Of a stretch of DNA of 45,783 nucleotides, positions 1 to 8,231 are shown one piece after another (position 1 is the stretch's first letter; the number at the start of each line of letters is the position of its first letter). The notes below the pieces were generated by a model. The model searched no databases, was not told the DNA's origin, and worked only from the letters and a program-made list of their open reading frames with translations. The stretch spans positions 1-45,783 of the forward strand of contig NZ_JAICYI010000024.1 in NCBI RefSeq assembly GCF_025934275.1. Direction: 5' to 3'. The DNA comes from Phenylobacterium sp. (GTDB lineage: Bacteria; Pseudomonadota; Alphaproteobacteria; Caulobacterales; Caulobacteraceae). A program made the position numbers and the translations under genes.

Positions 1-2
1 AA

Positions 3-2006
3 TGGGTCTCCTACGGCAAGGGCTATTCCGAGCAGCGCTTCTCGCCGATCAACCAGATCAACACCGGCAACGTCGGCCAGTTGGGGCTCGCCTGGTACGC
101 CCAGTTCGACACCGACCGCGGCCAGGAGGCGACGCCGCTGGTGGTCGACGGCGTGCTCTACACCACCACCGCCTGGTCCAAGGTCTACGCCTTCGACGCC
201 GCGACCGGGAAGCTGCTGTGGGGCTACGACCCGAAGGTCGACGGCCGCAAGGGCTTCGACGCCTGCTGCGACGTGGTCAACCGCGGCGTCGCGGTCTGGA
301 AGGGCAAGGTCTACGTCGGCACCATGGACGCCCGGCTGGTCGCGCTCGACGCAAAGGACGGCCACGTGGTCTGGCAGACCCAGGTGGGCGATCCGGCCAA
401 GCCCTTCACCATCACCCAGGCGCCGCGCGTGGTGAAGGACAAGGTGCTGATCGGCGAATCCGGGGCCGAGTACGGCGTGCGCGGCTACATCACGGCCTAT
501 GACGCGGCGACCGGCAAGAAGGTCTGGCGCTTCTACACGCTTCCGAACCCCACGGGCGCACCCGACGGCGAAGCCTCGGACAAGGCGCTGAAGGAGAAGG
601 CGCTCGCCACCTGGCCGAACGGGGCCTGGAAACAGGTGGGCGGCGGGGGCACGGTGTGGGACGCCGTCGTCTACGATCCGCAGCTCGACCTCATCTACTT
701 CGGCGTCGACAACGGCACGCCCTGGGACCAGGAGCAGCGCTCCGGCGGCCGCGGCGACAACCTTTTCCTCTCCTCGATCATCGCGGTGAAGGCCGATACC
801 GGCGAGTACGTCTGGCACTACCAGGTGAACCCCGGCGAGAGCTGGGACTATTCCGCCGTGCAGCCGATGATCCTGGCCGACCTCACGATCGGCGGGCAGG
901 TCCGCAAGGTGCTGATGCAGGCGCCGAAGAACGGCTTCTTCTATGTGCTCGACCGCACCAACGGGAAGCTGCTCTCGGCCAAGAACTACGTGCCGGTGAC
1001 CTGGGCCAAGGGCATCGACCTGGCCACCGGCCGGCCGATCGAGAATCCCCAGGCGCGCTACAAGCAGAACGTCGACCTGCAGCAGCCGGGGCCCCTGGGC
1101 GGCCACAACTGGCATCCCATGTCCTTCGACCCGCAGACCGGCCTCGTCTACATCCCCGCCCAGGCCGATCCCTTCGCCTACCAGGGGGCGACGAACTTCG
1201 GCTACAAGCCCGGCGGCTGGAACCTCGGCATCAATCTCCTGGCCAACGCCGGGCCGATGACCGCCGAACAGGCGAAGGCCGTCGCGGCCTCCTACAAGGG
1301 CTATCTGGTCGCCTGGGATCCGGTGACCCAGAAGGCGGCCTGGACCGTCGAGCACCCCTACTTCTGGAACGCCGGCGTGCTCTCCACCGGCGGCGGTCTG
1401 GTCTTCCAGGGCGCGGCAGAGGGCCAGTTCTACGCCTACGACGCGAAGACCGGGAAACAGCTCTGGTCCTACCCGACCGGCAACGGCGTGATCGCCCCGC
1501 CGATGAGCTATGAGCTGAACGGAGTGCAGTACGTGGCCCTGATGGTGGGCGCAGGCGGCGGCGGCCAGGTCTCCGCGCCCTCGCTGCTGCCGACCCGGCC
1601 CCGGCTCCCCGGGCGGCTGCTGGTCTTCAAGCTCGGCGGCAAGGCGAGCGTCCCGCCGTTCACGATCGTCCAGCCGCCGCCGCTCGACCTCTCCAAGGTC
1701 ACCACCACCGGCGACAAGACCCACGGCTATGTGGTGTTCAACGACAACTGCCAGGTCTGCCACGGCGCCAACGCCACCGGCTCCTGGCTGCCGGACCTGA
1801 AGCGTTCGATCATGATCACCACGCCGGACGACTTCAATTCGGTCGTGCTGCAGGGGGTCAAGGCCCACAACGGCATGGTCAGCTTCGCCAAGTTCCTCTC
1901 GCCCAAGGACGTCGAGGACGTGCGCGCCTTCCTGATCAGCCAGGCCAAGGGCGAGCCGCTGCCGACCCCGGCCGCGCAGGCCAAGACCGCCGCCGGGGCG
2001 CGGTAG
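3..2006 (+). CDS. PQQ-dependent quinohemoprotein dehydrogenase with C-terminal cytochrome c domain (5' partial)
   Basis: Periplasmic alcohol/aldehyde-type dehydrogenase of the PQQ beta-propeller family fused to cytochrome c (type II quinohemoprotein ADH-like). The reading frame is open to the left window edge, so the signal peptide and first propeller blade are missing; 667 residues remain. Seen: a vicinal Cys-Cys pair at fragment residues 88-89 (the disulfide ring over PQQ), the catalytic Asp in ESWDYS near residue 282, tryptophan-docking repeats such as DAKTGKQLW, and a haem site CQVCH at 583-587 followed by a likely Met ligand in NGMVSF. These match active enzymes, so it is probably functional. 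The physiological substrate cannot be told from sequence. Electrons would pass from PQQ through the haem to the respiratory chain. The TTG at 81 is not a credible start because homologous sequence continues upstream of it. Confidence 0.93.
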   Translation, partial: WVSYGKGYSEQRFSPINQINTGNVGQLGLAWYAQFDTDRGQEATPLVVDGVLYTTTAWSKVYAFDAATGKLLWGYDPKVDGRKGFDACCDVVNRGVAVWKGKVYVGTMDARLVALDAKDGHVVWQTQVGDPAKPFTITQAPRVVKDKVLIGESGAEYGVRGYITAYDAATGKKVWRFYTLPNPTGAPDGEASDKALKEKALATWPNGAWKQVGGGGTVWDAVVYDPQLDLIYFGVDNGTPWDQEQRSGGRGDNLFLSSIIAVKADTGEYVWHYQVNPGESWDYSAVQPMILADLTIGGQVRKVLMQAPKNGFFYVLDRTNGKLLSAKNYVPVTWAKGIDLATGRPIENPQARYKQNVDLQQPGPLGGHNWHPMSFDPQTGLVYIPAQADPFAYQGATNFGYKPGGWNLGINLLANAGPMTAEQAKAVAASYKGYLVAWDPVTQKAAWTVEHPYFWNAGVLSTGGGLVFQGAAEGQFYAYDAKTGKQLWSYPTGNGVIAPPMSYELNGVQYVALMVGAGGGGQVSAPSLLPTRPRLPGRLLVFKLGGKASVPPFTIVQPPPLDLSKVTTTGDKTHGYVVFNDNCQVCHGANATGSWLPDLKRSIMITTPDDFNSVVLQGVKAHNGMVSFAKFLSPKDVEDVRAFLISQAKGEPLPTPAAQAKTAAGAR

Positions 2007-2014
2007 CCGGGCGC

Positions 2015-3022
2015 ATGCGGCGGCGCGATCTTCTGGCGGGACTGGCCGGCTCGGCGGCGAGCCTCCGCGCCCGGGCTGCGCCGGACCGCGCCGCGGCCCT
2101 GCAGCCCGCGCTCGACTACGCCCAGGGCCAGAAGACCACCGGCTTCCTGGTGATTCGCGATCGCCAGGTGCTGGCGGAGCGCAACTGGCCAGCCCCCTCT
2201 GATCCCCGGTTCCAGGCGATGCTCTATGGCCGCGACGCCCGCGGCGCGCTCCTGGAGGATGTCGCCTCGCAGCAGAAAAGCTTCGTCTCGGTGCTCGTGG
2301 CGGTGGCGGTCGACAAGGGCCTTATCGACGTGGCGCGGACGGTGACCTCCTACATCGGCCCCGGCTGGTCGAAGGCGTCGCCGGAACAGGAGTCGGCGAT
2401 CCGCCTGATCGACGTGCTCACCATGAGCACCGGCCTGACACCGAGGTTCGCCTACGCCGCCCCGCCAGGAACGGTCTTTCTCTACAACACGCCCGTCTAC
2501 GCAGTGACCAAGACGGTGCTCGCCGCCGCGGCCCGCATGTCCCTCGAGGCGCTCACCCGGGACTGGTTGACGGCTCCGCTCGGCATGGCCGACACCGCGT
2601 GGCGTCAGCGGCCGGCCTCGATGGCCGCGGTGGGCAATCCGACCGGCCTCGTCACCACGCCGCGCGACGTCGCCAGGTTCGGCCAGCTGATCCTCGACGG
2701 CGGCCGCTCGGCAAGCGGCCGGCGGGTGGTCTCCGAGGCTGGCCTGAAGGCGATGTTCGCCCGCTCGGCGACCAATCCGGCCTATGGCCGGCTCTGGTGG
2801 CTGAACGGCAGCCGCTACACGATCCGCCCGCCGGCCCGGCGGATAGACGGGTCGCTCATCCCCGCCGCGCCCGCTGACCTGGTCGCGGCGCTCGGCGCGC
2901 TCGACCGCAAGCTCTACGTCGTGCCGAGCCGCCGGCTCATCGTCGTGCGCATGGGCGAAGCCGCGCCGGACAAAGATTTCGACCAGCAGCTCTGGCTCCG
3001 GCTCGCGCCCGCCCTGGGCTAA
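2015..3022 (+). CDS. Serine hydrolase of the beta-lactamase class C / esterase family, Tat-exported
   Basis: 335 residues. The N-terminus [12 protein letters not shown] has a twin-arginine-like signal, implying periplasmic export. The nucleophile motif S-x-x-K is Ser85-Gln-Gln-Lys88 and the second-motif tyrosine is probably Tyr157 in LYNTP. These define the class C beta-lactamase fold, which also holds D-aminopeptidases, esterases and 6-aminohexanoate-dimer hydrolases. The substrate is unknown, and a true antibiotic-resistance role is not indicated. It starts 8 bases after the dehydrogenase stop, so the two are probably co-transcribed. Its stop overlaps the end of the convergent aminotransferase gene by a few bases. 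Confidence 0.85.
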   Translation: MRRRDLLAGLAGSAASLRARAAPDRAAALQPALDYAQGQKTTGFLVIRDRQVLAERNWPAPSDPRFQAMLYGRDARGALLEDVASQQKSFVSVLVAVAVDKGLIDVARTVTSYIGPGWSKASPEQESAIRLIDVLTMSTGLTPRFAYAAPPGTVFLYNTPVYAVTKTVLAAAARMSLEALTRDWLTAPLGMADTAWRQRPASMAAVGNPTGLVTTPRDVARFGQLILDGGRSASGRRVVSEAGLKAMFARSATNPAYGRLWWLNGSRYTIRPPARRIDGSLIPAAPADLVAALGALDRKLYVVPSRRLIVVRMGEAAPDKDFDQQLWLRLAPALG

Positions 3023-4239
3023 GCCAGCACCGCCTCGAACTGCTCGGCGATCCAGTCGGCCTGGGCCTCGGTGAGGATCAGCGGCGGGGCGATGCGGATG
3101 GTGTGCTCGTGGGTCTCCTTGGCGAGCAGGCCGCGGCCCTGCAGCGCCTCGCAGATGCGCCGCGCGCCGCCGGCGTTGGGGTGGAGCTCGAGGGCGATCA
3201 TCAGGCCGCGGCCTCGGACCTCCTTCACCGCGGGCGCAGCGACCGCCGCCAGGCTGGCCTGCAGCCTTGCCCCAACGCAGGCGGCGTTCTCGATCATGCC
3301 CTCCTCGGTGAGCGCCTTCAGCGCCGCCCGCGCCACCGCGCAGGCCAGGGGATTGCCGCCGAACGTCGAGCCGTGCTCGCCGGGCCTCAACACGCTCATC
3401 ACCTGCGAGTTCGAGAGCACCGCCGAGACCGGATAGAAGCCGCCTGACAACGCCTTGCCGATCAGCGTCAGGTCGGCCTCGATCCCTTCGTGCTCCTCGG
3501 CGAGCAACCTGCCAGTGCGGCCTAGCCCGGTCTGGATCTCGTCCAGGATCAGGATCACGTCGTGCTGGGTGCAGAGCTCGCGGGCGCGTTTCAGGTAGCC
3601 GGCCGGCGGGATGATCACGCCGGCCTCGCCCTGGATCGGCTCGACCAGGAACGCCACGGTGTTGGGCGTGATCGCCGCCTCCAGCGCGGCGGCGTCGCCG
3701 AACGGGACCACCTTGAACCCCGGCGCGAAGGGGCCGAATCCGTCGCGCGAGGCGGGATCGGTGGAGAAGCCCACGATGGCGATCGTGCGGCCGTGGAAGT
3801 TGCCGTCGCAGACGATGATCTCCGCCTGGCCGTGCGGCACGCCCTTCACCTGATAGCCCCACTTGCGCGCCACCTTGAGGGCGGTCTCCACCGCCTCGGC
3901 GCCGGAGTTCATCGGCAGCACCTTGTGGCTGCGCGTGAGCGCGCAGAGCTCCTCGTAGAAGGCCGCCAGCTGGTCGTTGCGGAAGGCCCGCGAGGTGAGC
4001 GTGAGCCGCCCCGCCTGCTCGACCATGGCGGCCAGGATCCTGGGATGACAGTGACCCTGGTTCACCGCCGAATAGGCCGAGAGGCAGTCGAGGTAGCGGC
4101 GGCCCTCCACGTCCCAGACATAGACGCCCTCGCCCCGGGTCAGCACGACGTCGAGGGGCTTGTAGTTCTTGGCGCCGTACTCGGCTTCCAGGGCGATGTA
4201 GCTGGCGCTGAGCGAGCGCTCGAAGGCGATGTCGTTCAT
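3019..4239 (-). CDS. rocD: Ornithine--oxo-acid aminotransferase
   Basis: 406-residue class III PLP aminotransferase. It converts L-ornithine plus 2-oxoglutarate to glutamate-5-semialdehyde plus glutamate in arginine/ornithine catabolism. Seen: the PLP lysine Lys262 in [15 protein letters not shown], the cofactor Asp in the [11 protein letters not shown] block (233-243), and the family-typical [13 protein letters not shown] and [10 protein letters not shown] segments. Length and motifs fit ornithine aminotransferase better than acetylornithine aminotransferase. Only 4 bases separate it from the upstream amidino hydrolase, so they form an operon. The divergent Lrp/AsnC gene is the likely regulator. 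Cytoplasmic. Confidence 0.94.
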   Translation of the reverse strand: MNDIAFERSLSASYIALEAEYGAKNYKPLDVVLTRGEGVYVWDVEGRRYLDCLSAYSAVNQGHCHPRILAAMVEQAGRLTLTSRAFRNDQLAAFYEELCALTRSHKVLPMNSGAEAVETALKVARKWGYQVKGVPHGQAEIIVCDGNFHGRTIAIVGFSTDPASRDGFGPFAPGFKVVPFGDAAALEAAITPNTVAFLVEPIQGEAGVIIPPAGYLKRARELCTQHDVILILDEIQTGLGRTGRLLAEEHEGIEADLTLIGKALSGGFYPVSAVLSNSQVMSVLRPGEHGSTFGGNPLACAVARAALKALTEEGMIENAACVGARLQASLAAVAAPAVKEVRGRGLMIALELHPNAGGARRICEALQGRGLLAKETHEHTIRIAPPLILTEAQADWIAEQFEAVLA

Positions 4240-4243
4240 CGGT

Positions 4244-5125
4244 TCACTCCGCGGCGAGGATGGCGCGCTCCGGCCGGCTTTTCCGGTCGAGGCGCAGGGT
4301 CATGCAGTAGGCGGCGCCCCCCGACAGGATGAAGGGCGCAAGATCGACCTCGCGCAGGCCGTAGCCGCGGCCCGTGAGCTTCGCCGCCAGGCTCGTCGGC
4401 GCGCGGGCCATGACGATCTGGCGATCCAGGTTGACGGCGTTGACGCAGAAGGCCCCGGCCTCCTCGTCGGCAGCTTCGATGCGGGCGGCCTCCGGGACGC
4501 GTGCGTGGATCGCAGCGAGCGCATCGGAGGTGAACGCCGGCGGGTAGTAGAGCACCTCGCCGCCGGCGAGCGGGCAGAAGCAGGTGTCGAGGTGGTAGTA
4601 GCGGTCGGACGCCAACTCGAGGCCGACGACCTCATGGCCGAATGTCCGCTCGATCGCCACGAGCGAGCTCTCGGACGAGCGCGGCCCGAAGCCGGCCCAG
4701 AACAGTCCGCGCTCGGCGTCCCAGATCGCATCGCCCGCGCCTTCCTGGAAAATGCCCTCCGGCAGGTCGATCACCGCGCGCAGCACCCCGCGGCGCTTGA
4801 GCCGGCAGAACACCTCGCGGAACACGGCCTCCTCGCCCTGCCGCTCGGGATGGCGGAAGCGGGCGAGCAGCGCCCGGCCGTCCAGCACCACCGCCGCATT
4901 GGCCGGGAACACCAGGTCCGGCAGGCCGCGCACGGCGCCAACGGTCTCGACCTGGCCGCCGAGCTCGACGAGCGCCCGGCGCAGAGCGGAGGAGGCGGCC
5001 CTGGCTTCGGCGAGGCGCTCGCCGGCATGCGCCTTCCAAGCTTCTGGGCGCATCCATGGATTGATCCGGTAGCTGACCTCGAAGGCGGCCGGATCGGTCA
5101 TCAGGAACAGCGGCCGATCGGACAT
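4244..5125 (-). CDS. ctlX: Amidino hydrolase of the CtlX / dimethylargininase type
   Basis: 293 residues with a guanidino-modifying (arginine deiminase/DDAH-like) propeller fold. The catalytic His-x-Asp is His178-Leu-Asp180 in [11 protein letters not shown], and the nucleophilic cysteine is Cys274 in the C-terminal GGAAYCMT motif. The family splits citrulline or methylated arginine to give ornithine or citrulline, which suits the ornithine aminotransferase directly downstream. ATG at 5125 is preferred over TTG at 5131 because GAGGAT lies a short distance upstream of it. The name CtlX follows family resemblance plus context; dimethylargininase remains possible. Likely controlled by the divergent Lrp gene. 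Confidence 0.8.
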   Translation of the reverse strand: MSDRPLFLMTDPAAFEVSYRINPWMRPEAWKAHAGERLAEARAASSALRRALVELGGQVETVGAVRGLPDLVFPANAAVVLDGRALLARFRHPERQGEEAVFREVFCRLKRRGVLRAVIDLPEGIFQEGAGDAIWDAERGLFWAGFGPRSSESSLVAIERTFGHEVVGLELASDRYYHLDTCFCPLAGGEVLYYPPAFTSDALAAIHARVPEAARIEAADEEAGAFCVNAVNLDRQIVMARAPTSLAAKLTGRGYGLREVDLAPFILSGGAAYCMTLRLDRKSRPERAILAAE

Positions 5126-5201
5126 GGCCAATCCTCAATCGCGAAGCATCTGCGCTTAGAATCGCGCTCGCCAGCGCTAGCGAAAAGGACTCAAGCTGCT
5201 A

Positions 5202-5236
5202 AGTTATGTGCATTGGTCTGGCATTTCGTCATAAGT
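5202..5236. promoter_or_regulatory. Interrupted inverted repeat in the ctlX/lrp divergent region
   Basis: Arms AGTTATG (5202-5208) and CATAAGT (5230-5236) are complementary except for one base and lie 21 bases apart in an unusually AT-rich patch just upstream of the Lrp-type gene. Lrp/AsnC proteins often bind imperfect AT-rich dyads and control their own gene and a divergent target. Assignment as the operator is inference. Confidence 0.35.
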
Positions 5237-5249
5237 CCCTGGCGTTTCG

Positions 5250-5666
5250 ATGGATGATCTCGACCGCAAGCTCCTGGCCCGCCTGCGCGCCAACGCTCGT
5301 GAGCCGGCCGTCGCGCTGGCCAAGGCGCTGAGCGTCTCCCGCGGCACCGTCCAGAACCGCATCGCCCGCATGCAGGCCGACGGCGTCATCCAGGGCTTCA
5401 CGGTGCGCACCCGGCCGGACGTGGAGGCGAACCGCATCCGGGCGATCATGACCATCGCCATCGAGGGCGAACGCTCGCGGGCCGTGGTCAGGGCTCTGCA
5501 AGGGCTTCCGGAGGTGACGGCGATCCATACCACCAACGGACGCTGGGACCTGATCGCCGAGCTGGACTGCGGCGCGCTCGGCGAGTTCAGCCGCACGCTC
5601 GATCAGATCCGCACCATCGACGGCATCGCCTCGACCGAGACGTCGCTGCTGCTGGCCAGCGTCTAG
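5250..5666 (+). CDS. Lrp/AsnC family transcriptional regulator
   Basis: 138 residues, typical family length. The N-terminal winged helix-turn-helix spans about residues 3-60, with the recognition region in ALSVSRGTVQNRIARMQ. The C-terminal RAM ligand-binding and oligomerisation domain follows (TVRTRPDVEANRIRAIMTI onward). It is transcribed away from the ctlX-rocD pair across a 124-base gap, the usual arrangement for an amino-acid-sensing regulator of an adjacent catabolic operon. Ornithine, citrulline or arginine as effector is inference. Its last four bases overlap the end of the convergent aldolase gene. Confidence 0.92.
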   Translation: MDDLDRKLLARLRANAREPAVALAKALSVSRGTVQNRIARMQADGVIQGFTVRTRPDVEANRIRAIMTIAIEGERSRAVVRALQGLPEVTAIHTTNGRWDLIAELDCGALGEFSRTLDQIRTIDGIASTETSLLLASV

Positions 5667-6433
5667 CGCTTGGCCTGCCACTCGCGCATGGCGGCGAGGT
5701 CGCGGCGGCCGCCCGCCAGATAGCGCATGTCGGAGCCGACGGTGACCAGGTCGAAGCCGCGCGCCAGCATGGTCTGGGAATAGGCCGCGCTGTTGGTGTG
5801 CACGCCGGCCCGGATTCCGGCCTTGCGGCAGGCGGCGAGGATCCTGTCGAACGCCTCCAGCCGCATCGGATCGTCGGAATCCTGCGTCGGCAGGCCGCCC
5901 AGCGCGAGCGACAGGTCCGCGGGGCCGATATAGATGCCCGAGAGTCCCGGGGTCGCGGCGATCTCCTCGACATTCGCGAGGCCGCGCCCCGTCTCGATCA
6001 TCGCGAAGGCCAACATCTCGGCGTTGGCGTGCTCGGCGTAGTCGACGCCGCCGTAGAGCGAGGCCCGCGCCGGCCCGAAGCTGCGGTAGCCGTCCGGCGG
6101 ATAACGGCAGGCCCCGACGAAGGCCTCGGCCTCGGCGCGGTCGTTGATCATCGGGCAGATGATCCCGTAGGCGCCGGCGTCCAGCGCCCTCATGATCTCG
6201 CCCGGCACGTTCCAGGCGACGCGCACGATCGGCACGGCCTCGGTGTTGCCGATGGCCTGCAGCATGGCCATCATCTCGGCGTAGCCGATCAGGCCGTGCT
6301 GGGTGTCGATGGTGACGGCGTCCCAGCCCTGACGGGCCATGATCTCGGCGGTGAAGGCGTCGCCGATCGAGCACCAGCCGTTCAGCGCGCCGCGGCCCTC
6401 GCTCCAGATCTGCTTCAGCCGGTTTGCGCGCAT
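5663..6433 (-). CDS. HpcH/HpaI family class II aldolase/citrate lyase
   Basis: 256 residues with a TIM-barrel, metal-dependent aldolase fold. Visible active-site residues: Asp43 and His46 in IDTQHG, Arg71 in VRVAW, the metal ligand Glu147 in AMIETGRG and Asp173 in YIGPADLS. The family makes retro-aldol cleavages such as 2,4-dihydroxyhept-2-ene-1,7-dioate or 2-keto-3-deoxy acids to pyruvate plus an aldehyde. The exact substrate cannot be read from sequence, and no other aromatic-catabolism gene lies nearby. It is divergent from an alpha/beta hydrolase across 122 bases, so the two may share regulation. Cytoplasmic. Confidence 0.9.
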   Translation of the reverse strand: MRANRLKQIWSEGRGALNGWCSIGDAFTAEIMARQGWDAVTIDTQHGLIGYAEMMAMLQAIGNTEAVPIVRVAWNVPGEIMRALDAGAYGIICPMINDRAEAEAFVGACRYPPDGYRSFGPARASLYGGVDYAEHANAEMLAFAMIETGRGLANVEEIAATPGLSGIYIGPADLSLALGGLPTQDSDDPMRLEAFDRILAACRKAGIRAGVHTNSAAYSQTMLARGFDLVTVGSDMRYLAGGRRDLAAMREWQAKR

Positions 6434-6555
6434 CGCCTGATCCTCCTCCGCCGCTGAGGCATAGCCGCATCGGACGGGTTATGCCTTGCCATTTTTCAAA
6501 CGCTTGTTAGTCACGTGCCCCGACGACAGGCGGACGCGAGCGAGGACGAGCTTAG

Positions 6556-7614
6556 ATGGCCGACGACCGAGTTTCAGTAGAGGCCAAGGCCGCCCAACGC
6601 GAGACCTACGACGACCGGCCGATCCACGCCGAGCCGGGCGAGTTGCCGCCCGAGGTGCAGGCGCCGCTCGCCCCGTTCAAGGGCGCCGAGCCGCCGGCCC
6701 CGCAGTGGTTCAGGGACGCCATCGCCCACGCCCCCGAGCGCCGGTTCGTGGAGAGCCTGGGCAGTCGGCTCGAGGTGCTGACCTGGGGCGAGGCGGGAAA
6801 TCCGGGGCTGCTGTTCGTGCACGGCAATTCGGCGCACGCCGACTGGTGGAGCTTCATCGCGCCGTTCTTCATGGAGGACTATCGCGTCGCCTCCATGTCG
6901 CTGGCCGGCATGGGCGCCTCCGACTGGCGCGAGCGCTATTCGTTCGCCGATTTCGCCGAGGACGCCGAGAACGTCGCCCGCGCGACCGGTCTCTACGAGG
7001 GCGGCGACAAGCCGATCTACATCGGCCACTCCTTCGGCGGCGGCCAGGTGTTCCATACCGCGGTGCAGTTCCCCGAGCGGATGCGCGCCGCGATCCTGGT
7101 CGACACCGGCTTCGGGGGCCCGCCCCCCGAGGAGATCGCCCGGCGTCAGAAGGAGGCTCAGCGGGTCGCCAACATCCCGACGCCCGACCGCGGCGGACGG
7201 GCCTATCCGAGCCTGGAGGCCGCGCTCGCCCGCTTCCGCCTGATGCCGCCGCAGCCGGCCGGCAACCTGTTCATCGCCGACTACATCGCCCGCCGCTCGC
7301 TGAAGCCGACGCCGATGCCCGACGGCTCCGGCGAGGGCTGGACCTGGCGATTCGATCCGCACATGTGGGCCAAGCTCGACCGCAGCGCCATGAGCCCGCC
7401 GAGCAGCGACGGGCCCAAGATCACCACGCCCATGGCGCATATCCACGGCGACTCCTCGCGGGTCATGGAGCGCAAGAAGGCGGGCCAGCCCTCGCCGTTC
7501 CCGCCCGGCATGATCGAGGTCGAGATCCCCAACTCGCACCACCACATCATGATCGACCAGCCGCTGGCGCTGGTGGCCGCGATCCGCGCGCTTTTGGCCG
7601 CATGGCCGCACTGA
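6556..7614 (+). CDS. Alpha/beta hydrolase
   Basis: 352 residues. The first ~70 residues are a polar extension before the hydrolase core. Oxyanion HG is at 89-90 in FVHGNSAH, the nucleophile elbow GHSFGG carries Ser159, and the catalytic His is likely in NSHHHIMIDQP near 328-330. A lid-like insertion holds the sequence around residues 170-290. The fold and triad are clear; the substrate is not. Divergent from the aldolase, and possibly part of a catabolic pair with it, but that is inference. The oxidase subunit gene downstream is separated by about 85 bases and is probably independent. Confidence 0.87.
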   Translation: MADDRVSVEAKAAQRETYDDRPIHAEPGELPPEVQAPLAPFKGAEPPAPQWFRDAIAHAPERRFVESLGSRLEVLTWGEAGNPGLLFVHGNSAHADWWSFIAPFFMEDYRVASMSLAGMGASDWRERYSFADFAEDAENVARATGLYEGGDKPIYIGHSFGGGQVFHTAVQFPERMRAAILVDTGFGGPPPEEIARRQKEAQRVANIPTPDRGGRAYPSLEAALARFRLMPPQPAGNLFIADYIARRSLKPTPMPDGSGEGWTWRFDPHMWAKLDRSAMSPPSSDGPKITTPMAHIHGDSSRVMERKKAGQPSPFPPGMIEVEIPNSHHHIMIDQPLALVAAIRALLAAWPH

Positions 7615-7700
7615 CCCGCGGCCCTTGAGCGGCGGGGCGACCTCGTGTAAGGGCCCCCTGCCTCCCGAGTTATTGCACTGCAGCAGAGAGTAGGATTCCC

Positions 7701-7952
7701 ATGGCCGGAGCGGCTTCCGAACAGCATCAGTCCCACGGCGCGATGGACATCGCCGAGCAGGCGGCGACCTTCGCCATGTTCAACAGCATGACCAAATGGG
7801 GCTCGCTGTTCGTCGCCACGCTGCTGCTCTTCCTGACGCTCTGGTTCTGCACCGGCGCGGGCTTCGGCGGCGCCGCGGTCACCGCCATCATCGTGGTCGC
7901 GCTCGGCGTCGCCCTGCTGCGGTCCCGGCGGCAAGCCGAAGCGGCGCACTGA
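7701..7952 (+). CDS. aa3-type cytochrome c oxidase subunit IV
   Basis: 83 residues. A polar N-terminus is followed by MDIAEQAATFAMFNSMTKWG, which closely matches the short bacterial aa3-oxidase subunit IV family, and two hydrophobic stretches (about residues 35-50 and 54-72). It is an accessory inner-membrane subunit of the terminal oxidase and is not needed for the catalytic core. The rest of the oxidase is not in this window. In my recollection this orphan gene lies upstream of pntA in other Caulobacterales, which fits here. Confidence 0.85.
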   Translation: MAGAASEQHQSHGAMDIAEQAATFAMFNSMTKWGSLFVATLLLFLTLWFCTGAGFGGAAVTAIIVVALGVALLRSRRQAEAAH

Positions 7953-7961
7953 CCGCGTTCG

Positions 7962-8135
7962 CCTTCTCCCCGTTCGGGAGAAGGTGGCCTGCGATGCAGG
8001 CCGGTTGAGGGTCTCTCCGGCCTGACTGCGAAGCAGCACTTCCATCATCCGATTCTCGCGTCGGCAGCGTCAGCTTACGTGCGACCCCTCATCCGTCGGG
8101 CTCCGCCCGACACCTTCCGCCGCAAGGGGAGAAGG
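7962..8135. repeat. Composite interspersed inverted repeat (REP/BIME-like)
   Basis: Between the oxidase subunit gene and pntAA. The left half starts CCTTCTCCCC, contains the hairpins CTCCCCGTTCGGGAG and GGCCTGCGATGCAGGCC, then GGTTGAGGGTC. The right half, read in reverse complement, repeats the order: CCTTCTCCCC, an AAGGTGTCGGGC/GCCCGAC hairpin, then GGATGAGGGGTC. The element is therefore a ~174-base palindrome of two related modules. Elements of this style are scattered between genes in many alphaproteobacterial genomes. It may affect mRNA stability or act as a weak terminator. No gene is seen in this 279-base gap. Confidence 0.75.
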
Positions 8136-8231
8136 ATGCTGCGTGGGGGCTTCAGCGGTTTGCTTGCCAGACCCTGAGTCGCCCCCCTATGGTCCGCCCG
8201 CCTCAAGCCTGCGTCGGGGGATTCGCGTACC

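Noticed and set aside
2015..3022. Reading the serine hydrolase as an antibiotic-resistance beta-lactamase
   Set aside because: The S-x-x-K and Tyr motifs are shared by many esterases and peptidases, and other class C hallmarks (such as a clear KTG) are not seen.
1727..3862. Long minus-strand open frame of 711 codons
   Set aside because: It runs opposite to the serine hydrolase and in a shadow frame of rocD. It is Arg/Gly/Pro-rich with no family motif, as expected from GC-rich codon bias.
6496..6509. TCAAACGCTTGTTA as an operator between the aldolase and hydrolase genes
   Set aside because: It resembles fatty-acid regulator boxes, but its two halves do not form a good palindrome and nothing else supports it.
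7674..7686. TTGCACTGCAGCA upstream of the oxidase subunit gene as a PHB-regulator type site
   Set aside because: GCA/TGC-rich sites of this kind are known for PhaR-like proteins, but I cannot recall the consensus firmly and no PHB gene is near.
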